The notes under the pieces are model-generated. The model was given only the letters and a program-made list of their open reading frames with translations. It was not told the origin of the DNA and searched no databases. A stretch of 12,020 bases of DNA from Candidatus Zixiibacteriota bacterium (GTDB taxonomy: Bacteria > Zixibacteria > MSB-5A5 > UBA10806): assembly GCA_003520965.1 (NCBI GenBank), contig DOTU01000303.1:1-12020 (forward strand), in the 5' to 3' direction. Made by a program: the position numbers and the translations under genes. Numbering within the stretch: the stretch's first letter is position 1; each line of letters starts with the position of its first letter. Below are positions 1-5,312 of this stretch, one piece after another.

Positions 1-286
1 GATAGCCGAACAGGTTATTCTTCCCCTCTGGCAGCAGGTCTCTGGGATGATAAATATAGGTGATTATAAAACCGCTAACCCGCTTGGCCTCGGCCGGCGT
101 ATCTTTGCGATTCCAATATATGCTCAGTTGCTTAAGGGTAATCGGCATGAGAAAGATGAACTCTTTTAAGGCGCCCAGTTGTTCTTCATTGACATGGCCC
201 CCCGCCCGCTCCTTGATATTTTCTCTGAATTTGGGATAATAATCCTGAGCCAGCAACCTGAGCTGATTGTCCAACGCATTTAACAT
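1..286 (-). CDS. YkvA/DUF1232-like protein, partial (C-terminus beyond the left edge)
   Basis: The first 95 codons of a minus-strand gene are visible; it continues past base 1. The start is ATG at 286-284, preceded by a strong AGGAGGG ribosome binding site (291-297), which makes this start secure. The N-terminal 65 residues are mostly helical and unremarkable. The visible end reads ITYIYHPRDLLPEGKNNLFGY, matching the core pattern of the DUF1232 (YkvA) family, in which a short hydrophobic segment is followed by a 'P-D-L-[IL]-P' and a 'GY' box leading into an acidic 'DD'. The acidic pair would lie just beyond the edge. The family is small, probably membrane-associated, and of unknown function. 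The gene is divergent from gltX. Family assignment rests on one motif, so it is moderate; that a real gene is present is much surer. Confidence 0.65.
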   Translation of the reverse strand, partial: MLNALDNQLRLLAQDYYPKFRENIKERAGGHVNEEQLGALKEFIFLMPITLKQLSIYWNRKDTPAEAKRVSGFIITYIYHPRDLLPEGKNNLFGY

Positions 287-290
287 TATG

Positions 291-297
291 CCCTCCT
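291..297 (-). promoter_or_regulatory. Ribosome binding site of the DUF1232-like gene
   Basis: On the minus strand this reads AGGAGGG, four bases before the ATG at 286. It is the strongest Shine-Dalgarno sequence at the left end of the window and fixes the start of the partial gene. Confidence 0.6.
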
Positions 298-430
298 GTT
301 ATATGAGATTCATTGATCATATTCTTGCGACTCAAATGGCTCGATAAGCCCCTTTTTTTAAATTTAATACTTATTTATACCTATTCTTGTTGCCTAAAGA
401 TAGTAAATAAAATTCATCCAACATAAGCCG

Positions 431-459
431 TTGACAAATGCGAGCTTCAAAGGTAGCTT
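431..459 (+). promoter_or_regulatory. Possible sigma-70-type promoter for gltX
   Basis: The 250-base divergent gap 287-536 must hold promoters for both neighbours. A perfect TTGACA lies at 431-436, followed after 17 bases by TAGCTT (454-459), which matches only three of six -10 positions. A second, weaker pair starts at TTGACG (477-482). The -35 match and spacing are good and the -10 is poor, so this is only a candidate. I see no clear promoter for the divergent gene, only an AT-rich tract around 353-410. Confidence 0.25.
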
Positions 460-536
460 AAACGTTAAGGAAATAGTTGACGTTTGATTTAAGCGAAGAT
501 TTGAAGTCTGCCCTAAGCCTTAAATGAAAGATTGAA

Positions 537-1982
537 ATGGAAATTAGAGTACGCATTGCGCCATCACCATCGGGATTTTTGCATATAGGAACCGCTCGGG
601 CGGCGCTATTCAACTACCTGTTTGCGCGGCATAATAACGGTAAATTTTTACTTCGCATCGAGGATACCGATGTCGAGCGCTCATTCAAAGAAATGGTGGA
701 AATCATTTTCGATTCCCTCAAATGGCTTGGCCTGGAATGGGATGAGCCGCCAATTTTCCAATCAAAGCGGCTTGATATCCATAAACAATATGTCAATCGT
801 CTTGTAGAAAACGGTAAAGCCTACCGTTGCTGGTGCAGCCAGGAGCGGCTTAAGGGAATGCAAGACGCAGCCCGCAATCAAAAAACAGATTATCGTTACG
901 ACCGGCATTGCCTAAACCTCCCCGATTACGAAAAAAAGCGTATGCTTGAATCCGGGACGCCGTTTGCAGTACGGCTCTTTATTCCTGAGGGCAAAACATC
1001 ATTCCATGATTTAATCCTTGGCGATCTGACCAAGGAGCATAAAGAGATCGATGATTTCATCATCGCCCGATCAGATGGCCGGGCGGTTTACAATATGGCG
1101 GTAGTTGTTGACGACCATGAGATGCGCATTTCCCATGTTATCCGTGGAAACGACCATGTTCCCAATACTTACAAGCAAATCATCATCTATCAAGGGCTTG
1201 GCGTGGAACCACCGCAATTTGCCCACTTACCATTGATTTTGGATAAGGATCGCTCTAAGATGTCCAAGCGGGAGGGTGCCGCCGCCGTAACCGATTACGA
1301 GAAACAGGGATATCTTAAAGAGGCGGTAATAAACTTCATTGCCCTGTTAGGTTGGTCCCCCGGTGGAGACAAGGAAATCATGCAAATGGCGGAGATGAGT
1401 GAGCTTTTTTCGCTTGAGAATATCAACCCAACTAATGCTATCTTCGACCTAACCAAGCTTCGTTGGATGAACGGCGAATATATCAGAATGACTGATGATA
1501 ACCGCTTAGTCGACTTAATCAGGCCGTTTTTGGTTGAACAGGGATTAACAACCAATTTGTGGATAAATTCGCGCTGGACTTGGATGCTAAAATTCGTTCA
1601 ACTTATGAAAGAAAGATGCCATTTGCTAACCGAGTTTGGCGAGCTTGGCAAATATTTCTTCGTATCTAATTTTTTGTATGACCCGAAGGGAGTAGAGAAA
1701 ACATTTAAGGATACTGATGTAGTCTCCAAACGCCTCGAAAAGTGGGCCGCCGTATTAAGAGCAACCGACGATTTTTCTGCTAAGGTGCTTGAGGAGCAAC
1801 TTCGAGCGCTTTCCGAGGAAATGGCTATCAAACCGGCTGAGTTGATTCATCCGATCAGGCTTTCGCTTTCGGGCGTAACCGGAGGGCCACCCCTTTTTGA
1901 AATGATGGAGCTCTTGGGTAAAGATGACTCAATCGCTCGCCTCGAGCGGGCTATTGTTTTTTTATCAAAAAAGCAAATGTAG
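537..1982 (+). CDS. gltX: Glutamyl-tRNA synthetase
   Basis: This cytoplasmic class Ic aminoacyl-tRNA synthetase attaches glutamate to tRNA-Glu, and in bacteria without GlnRS also to tRNA-Gln. The 481 residues match the usual bacterial length. The Rossmann catalytic core opens with APSPSGFLHIGTA, which holds the HIGH motif (H16-I17-G18). The second signature, KMSKR, is at 241-245. The GluRS box RGNDHVPNT is near 203-211. C98, C100 and C125 fit the zinc-binding CxC...C insertion known from E. coli GluRS. The C-terminal anticodon-binding helical domain follows, with the GGPPLFEMMELLG segment near the end. The chosen ATG gives the normal N-terminus (MEIRVRIAPSPSG); the ribosome binding site is weak (GAAAG, 526-530). 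A tRNA-Gln gene lies 133 bases downstream. Whether the enzyme is discriminating or not cannot be read by eye. Confidence 0.97.
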   Translation: MEIRVRIAPSPSGFLHIGTARAALFNYLFARHNNGKFLLRIEDTDVERSFKEMVEIIFDSLKWLGLEWDEPPIFQSKRLDIHKQYVNRLVENGKAYRCWCSQERLKGMQDAARNQKTDYRYDRHCLNLPDYEKKRMLESGTPFAVRLFIPEGKTSFHDLILGDLTKEHKEIDDFIIARSDGRAVYNMAVVVDDHEMRISHVIRGNDHVPNTYKQIIIYQGLGVEPPQFAHLPLILDKDRSKMSKREGAAAVTDYEKQGYLKEAVINFIALLGWSPGGDKEIMQMAEMSELFSLENINPTNAIFDLTKLRWMNGEYIRMTDDNRLVDLIRPFLVEQGLTTNLWINSRWTWMLKFVQLMKERCHLLTEFGELGKYFFVSNFLYDPKGVEKTFKDTDVVSKRLEKWAAVLRATDDFSAKVLEEQLRALSEEMAIKPAELIHPIRLSLSGVTGGPPLFEMMELLGKDDSIARLERAIVFLSKKQM

Positions 1983-2034
1983 ATATGAAAAAGTTCTTGA
2001 CAGTAATGCGCAATTAATGTATATAGATTACGAG

Positions 2035-2104
2035 TGTCTTTTGAAGGTCTGATGCGACGCATTTCCCCCCTTTATGTTGCACAGCTTATCAAAAGACATT
2101 TTTT
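2035..2104 (+). terminator. Hairpin with T-run after gltX
   Basis: A perfect 10-base inverted repeat, TGTCTTTTGA at 2035-2044 and TCAAAAGACA at 2089-2098, is followed at once by six T (2099-2104). The 44-base loop holds its own small hairpin (ATGC/GCAT around 2052-2062) and a run of six C. Position just after gltX and the T-run suggest an intrinsic terminator separating gltX from the tRNA gene. The long loop and AT-rich stem are unusual, so an RNA-processing or attenuator-like structure ahead of the tRNA is an alternative. Confidence 0.4.
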
Positions 2105-2115
2105 ATACACAAAAC

Positions 2116-2189
2116 TGGGGAATCGTCCAACGGCAGGACATCAGACTCTGGATCTGATTATCGGGGTTCGAATCCCTGTTCCCCAGCCA
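2116..2189 (+). tRNA. tRNA-Gln (anticodon CTG)
   Basis: The full cloverleaf can be folded by eye. The acceptor stem is TGGGGAA (2116-2122) with TTCCCCA (2179-2185), seven perfect pairs. The D-arm is GTCC/GGAC. The anticodon stem is TCAGA/TCTGA, seven-base loop CTCTGGA, anticodon CTG at 2149-2151 reading CAG (glutamine). The T-arm is CGGGG-TTCGAAT-CCCTG with one wobble pair. The discriminator base is G and CCA (2187-2189) is encoded. Acceptor and anticodon both fit tRNA-Gln. It lies downstream of gltX on the same strand; the hairpin between them and a TATACA box at 2104-2109 leave open whether it has its own promoter. A 14-base piece of its T-arm recurs at 2946-2959. Confidence 0.96.
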
Positions 2190-2208
2190 TTTATTCGGAT
2201 GACTTAAA

Positions 2209-2544
2209 TCATTGAAGAACAATATCTATGACCTGCGCCAGTGTCAGGCCTTGCTTCTTGCTAATATCCTTAAGGGATTCTCCTTCGACATACTCCATTG
2301 CGAAGAACGGCAGGCCCTGGAATTCGTTAACCTCATAGATAGTGATGATGTTGGGATGACTAAGCTTGGCGGCCGCTTGAGCCTCGTGTATAAAACGAGC
2401 CTTACAGTCAGGATCAGAGGCAAGAGATGGCAAAAGGAATTTTAAGGCAACTTGACGCCTTAAATCTGTATCTTCGGCAAGATATACATCCCCCATGCCG
2501 CCAGTACATAAATGTTAGATAATTCGATATTTGCCAACTTTCAC
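2209..2544 (-). pseudogene. Truncated Ser/Thr protein kinase (PknB-type), N-lobe remnant
   Basis: Read on the minus strand from about 2544, the frame gives VKVGKYRII, then a stop (TAA, 2517-2515), then HLCTGGMGDVYLAED and an open stretch of 96 codons ending in TGA at 2211-2209. This is the N-lobe of a eukaryote-type kinase: the glycine-rich loop is CTGGMGDVY, where the first glycine appears replaced by Cys. The ATP-binding lysine is in VALK, the helix-C glutamate in FIHEAQAAAKL, and HPNIITIYEV and FFAMEYVEGESL follow. It breaks off at the start of the C-lobe, so the HRD catalytic loop and DFG motif are absent. The in-frame stop upstream of the loop plus the truncation make this a broken gene. 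The family normally signals by phosphorylating proteins on Ser/Thr. The break lies about 20 bases from the 3' end of tRNA-Gln. A short ATP-binding product starting at the ATG at 2496 is conceivable but unlikely. Confidence 0.8.
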
Positions 2545-2738
2545 ACCTTCAGGCAGGTTAGTGTAGGATTTTCGGCTATGGTCTTTCAAATGATCTCCGC
2601 ATTAAAACAGAATACTAAGATATTAACTATTATGACTGAATTAACCACACCTTTATTATCAAATCAACAGGAAATATCCATGCCGGTTACGGGCAGGGCA
2701 TTCAGGCATATTAGGAGTTCCTCTGCATTTCCGTAATT

Positions 2739-2780
2739 GTTAGAGGGAAATGTAGTTTTTGCCCTTTCTAACATTTTTCT
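2739..2780 (+). terminator. Orphan terminator-like hairpin
   Basis: GTTAGA-GGG (2739-2747) can pair with CCC-TT-TCTAAC (2762-2772) across a 14-base loop, with a two-base bulge. It is followed by ATTTTTCT. It has the form of an intrinsic terminator on the plus strand, but no plus-strand gene lies just upstream, so its transcript is unknown. Confidence 0.3.
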
Positions 2781-2942
2781 AACATAACACGCCGTAATAC
2801 GGAACAAAGCGAGACAATACCGGAAAAGACGACAAGGCGTAAGTCTTTCAATCCCCAGTGCCCAAAACCAAAATAAAAGGTGTCTGAAATAATAGCACAA
2901 ATTCAGTACACGCCCCGTAACTCCTTGTATGACAAAAGCAAA

Positions 2943-2966
2943 TGAGGTTCGAATCCCTGCGCCGCT
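2943..2966 (+). repeat. tRNA T-arm-like fragment, 14-base direct repeat of tRNA-Gln
   Basis: GGTTCGAATCCCTG at 2946-2959 is identical to 2165-2178 in the T-arm of tRNA-Gln, 781 bases away on the same strand. Around it the resemblance fades: the 5' side of the T-stem pairs poorly, the following CGCCGCT has no matching 5' acceptor strand upstream, and no CCA follows. It is therefore not a functional tRNA. It could be an attachment-site copy left by an integrated element, or the tail of a different, decayed tRNA, since the T-loop core is near-universal. Confidence 0.5.
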
Positions 2967-3054
2967 ATTGTTTTTCAAGGGGTTATGTAAGACCATCAAA
3001 ACATATATTACGCATTTATAAAAAGCTTTAATAGATGATGGTATAAGCGACTAA

Positions 3055-4458
3055 TTATCCGGAGCACAGGAATTCATGCATCGATCTGGCAGCCTTTCGA
3101 CCAGCTCCCATAGCCAGGATTACTGTTGCTGCGCCGGTAACAACATCACCGCCAGCCCAGACTTTTTCCATTGATGTTTTACCGGTAGCCTCATCGGCAA
3201 CGATATTCCCCTTTTTACCGATTTGTAATCCCTTTGTACTTGTCGGAATTAATGGATTTGGGCTATTGCCGATAGCGCAGACTACGGCGTCGACAGGCAA
3301 TATCGTCTCAGAACCCTCTATGGGTACTGGGGAGCGGCGGCCCGAGGCATCAGGCTCGCCAAGTTGCATTTTCAAATATTCTATTTCCTTTACCCAGCCA
3401 TTTTCATCCCCGATATAGCGGATTGGCAAAGTAAGGAAATCGAAAATTACACCTTCTTCTTCGGCGTTTTCAACCTCCTCGAGCCTTGCCGGAAGCTCCT
3501 GTCGTGAGCGACGGTAGATAATTCTCGTTTCCGCTCCCAAACGAAGCGCCGTTCTGGCGCAATCCATAGCCACATTCCCGCCACCAACGACAGCTACCTT
3601 AGCATGTTCTTTTATCGGAGTTTGATATTGGGGAAACATGAATCCTTTCATGAGGTTCATGCGGGTTAAATACTCATTAGCAGAATAAACGCCATTGAGA
3701 TTTTCTCCAGGAATATTCATAAACCAGGGGAGTCCCGCGCCAGCCCCAATAAAAATTGCATCAAATTCCCTAAGCAAATTTTCAACTGATCTGGTTTTTC
3801 CAACCACGAAATCGGTAACTACCTCGACCCCAAGCATCCTGAGGTATTCGACCTCTCGATAGACAATTGCTTTGGGAAGCCTGAATTCGGGAATACCGTA
3901 AATCAGAACACCGCCAAGTTTGTGAAGGGCCTCAAATATCGTGACCTTATGACCGAGCTTGATAAGATCCCCGGCGACAGTAAGGCCAGCGGGCCCACCT
4001 CCCACAACCGCTACCTTTTTTCCCGTTGGTTTTGGAATTTCCGGCAACTCCAATTTGCCCTGAGCCGCTTCCCAATCGGCTAAAAATCGTTCAAGACGAC
4101 CGATGGCACTCTGGCCCCCTTTTTTTAGCATGATACAGGCTGATTCGCATTGTTCCTCTTGAGGACAAACCCGGCCGCAAACCGCGGGTAGACAGTTTTT
4201 CTCTTTTAATATTTTGATCCCCTTAGCGAAATCTCCTTCAGCTATACATCTTACAAACCCGGGGATATTAATCTCAACAGGGCACTTTTCTACGCATCCA
4301 GCCTTCTTACATTGCAGGCAGCGTTGTGCTTCTTCTATTGCTGTCTCGGGGGGATAGCCCAGCGCTACTTCGTAGAAATTATGACTGCGCACCTGGGGGA
4401 GTTGCTTAGGCATTTCCCTTCTGTTATAATCGATTTTTCTTTTTACCGGCTCGCTCAT
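3055..4458 (-). CDS. nfnB: NfnB-type NADP(H)-binding flavoprotein (GltD-like large subunit of ferredoxin:NADP oxidoreductase)
   Basis: This 467-residue protein belongs to the GltD/NfnB family of soluble Fe-S flavoproteins. With NfnA it should form NADH-dependent reduced-ferredoxin:NADP+ oxidoreductase, which couples ferredoxin, NAD(H) and NADP(H) by flavin-based electron bifurcation. The N-terminal domain carries cysteines for two [4Fe-4S] clusters: C47, C50, C55, C59 and C94, C98, C104, C108. The FAD dinucleotide fold starts at KVAVVGGGPAGLT (148-160) and the NADPH fold at KVAVVGGGNVAMD (287-299). The C-terminal FAD contact is WAGGD (434-438) in the usual ATVILAMGAGRKAA context. ATG at 4458 overlaps the nfnA stop as ATGA, with a modest GGGGAAA ribosome binding site. 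It is the last gene of the operon. The free-standing glutamate synthase small subunit is the main alternative, but the adjacent nfnA decides for Nfn. Confidence 0.9.
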   Translation of the reverse strand: MSEPVKRKIDYNRREMPKQLPQVRSHNFYEVALGYPPETAIEEAQRCLQCKKAGCVEKCPVEINIPGFVRCIAEGDFAKGIKILKEKNCLPAVCGRVCPQEEQCESACIMLKKGGQSAIGRLERFLADWEAAQGKLELPEIPKPTGKKVAVVGGGPAGLTVAGDLIKLGHKVTIFEALHKLGGVLIYGIPEFRLPKAIVYREVEYLRMLGVEVVTDFVVGKTRSVENLLREFDAIFIGAGAGLPWFMNIPGENLNGVYSANEYLTRMNLMKGFMFPQYQTPIKEHAKVAVVGGGNVAMDCARTALRLGAETRIIYRRSRQELPARLEEVENAEEEGVIFDFLTLPIRYIGDENGWVKEIEYLKMQLGEPDASGRRSPVPIEGSETILPVDAVVCAIGNSPNPLIPTSTKGLQIGKKGNIVADEATGKTSMEKVWAGGDVVTGAATVILAMGAGRKAARSMHEFLCSG

Positions 4459-5312
4459 ACGATATTTCCCCGTCTATTAGCCGCATGTTCCTCGCATTTG
4501 CTTGTTCTTAGAGGGATAGCCTCTTCCCGGATATAGGTTTTTCGCCGTTGTAAAAGCTCCGCCCAGTCAACTTCATGGCCGTCGAAATCAGGCCCATCGA
4601 CGCAGGCGAATTTTGTTTTGGATGCAATTGAAACTCGACAAACGCCGCACATTCCGGTACCGTCGATCATTATCGGATTCAAGCTCACTATCGTTTTGAT
4701 ACCAAATGGTCGGCTGATTTCTGATGTATGTTTCATCAAGAATGTACAACCGTTAACAATAATGCGATTTGCGGGCTCCGGTAGACCGCCTAATATCTCC
4801 GGCAGATGAGTGATATGGCCTCTGACTCCTCTGCTGCCATCACGAGTTATGGTGACAAATTTATCCGATACTTGCTTGTATTTATCTTCCCAGAATAGAA
4901 GGTAAGAGCTTCTGGCTTCGATAATTGTAATTACCCTGTTATTCTTCTCTTTTAAAGCTCTGGCGATTGGATAAATACTTCCGATTCCATAGCATCCCCC
5001 GATACATACAACCGTACCGAACTCCCCAATTTCGGTAGCATTGCCCAGCGGCCCGACTACGGTGGGGATATCTGTCCCGGCCCTAAGGCTTGCCAGCTTG
5101 TCTGTTGTCCCGCCAACATTGACAATTGCAAATGTTAGTGTTCCTTTATCTCTGTCCCAATCAGCAATGGAAAGCGGAATTCGTTCGCCATCTTCTTCAG
5201 AACGGAGGATGACAAATTGCCCCGGTTCAATCTGGGCGGCTACGGCTGGCGCTTCGACTGTCAAGAGATGAATGTTGGGGACAACCATTTCATTCGATAT
5301 GACTTTAAACAT
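4455..5312 (-). CDS. nfnA: NfnA-type FAD/[2Fe-2S] subunit of ferredoxin:NADP oxidoreductase
   Basis: This 285-residue cytoplasmic protein is of the ferredoxin-NADP reductase superfamily, in the branch used as NfnA/SudB partner of GltD-like proteins. In Nfn it binds NAD(H), FAD and one [2Fe-2S] cluster. The FAD-binding barrel comes first, with RIPLSI at 44-49 (the R-x-x-x-S type motif), then the nucleotide-binding fold with CIGGCYGIGSIYPIA near 103-117. The cluster motif is DGTGMCGVC (217-225) plus C237 in FACVDGPDFDGH; D217, C222, C225 and C237 fit the Asp plus three Cys ligation known from NfnA. ATG at 5312 overlaps the end of the preceding gene by eight bases and has a good GAGGA ribosome binding site (minus strand, about 5319-5323). 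Its own end overlaps nfnB by four bases. DHOD electron-transfer subunit PyrK is a relative but lacks this partner. Confidence 0.9.
   Translation of the reverse strand: MFKVISNEMVVPNIHLLTVEAPAVAAQIEPGQFVILRSEEDGERIPLSIADWDRDKGTLTFAIVNVGGTTDKLASLRAGTDIPTVVGPLGNATEIGEFGTVVCIGGCYGIGSIYPIARALKEKNNRVITIIEARSSYLLFWEDKYKQVSDKFVTITRDGSRGVRGHITHLPEILGGLPEPANRIIVNGCTFLMKHTSEISRPFGIKTIVSLNPIMIDGTGMCGVCRVSIASKTKFACVDGPDFDGHEVDWAELLQRRKTYIREEAIPLRTSKCEEHAANRRGNIV

Larger units (their letters stand above)
2545..3054. other. About 500 bases without a convincing gene
   Basis: Between the kinase remnant and the end of nfnB I find no reading frame with a recognisable domain or good ribosome binding site. The kinase frame stays readable for about a dozen codons to the right of 2544 (ending SYTNLPEG just before the likely start) and carries no recognisable domain there. 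The rest holds a terminator-like hairpin (2739-2780), a small CCGT/ACGG hairpin near 2791-2804 and a tRNA T-arm-like piece (about 2943-2966). Base composition is AT-richer than the coding parts. The convergent end of the redox operon lies here, but no clear intrinsic terminator for it is visible on the minus strand. Confidence 0.6.

Noticed and set aside
338..359. GGCT-CGATA-AGCC followed by TTTTTTT between the divergent genes
   Set aside because: The stem has only four pairs and no plus-strand gene precedes it. It is too weak to call a terminator.
2104..2109. TATACA as -10 box of the tRNA gene
   Set aside because: It is well placed, but no -35 lies at proper spacing, and the T-run of the hairpin explains part of the sequence. 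It is too uncertain to list as a promoter.
2943..2966. A second complete tRNA gene
   Set aside because: Only the T-arm and an acceptor-like tail can be recognised. There is no D-arm, anticodon arm or 5' acceptor strand, and no CCA.
2664..2999. A 111-codon minus-strand frame in the gene-poor region
   Set aside because: Its GAGIRTS segment is the antisense of the tRNA T-arm-like piece, a well-known source of false proteins. No ribosome binding site or recognisable domain is seen, and the composition is rich in Cys, Arg and Leu as in chance frames.
3018..3032. TAAAAAGCTTTA palindrome as terminator of the redox operon
   Set aside because: The palindrome has no loop and is purely AT-rich apart from the central GC. 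It cannot form a convincing terminator hairpin.
3055..4458. Glutamate synthase small subunit (GltD)
   Set aside because: No glutamate synthase large subunit is nearby, and the overlapping NfnA-type gene fits the Nfn enzyme better.
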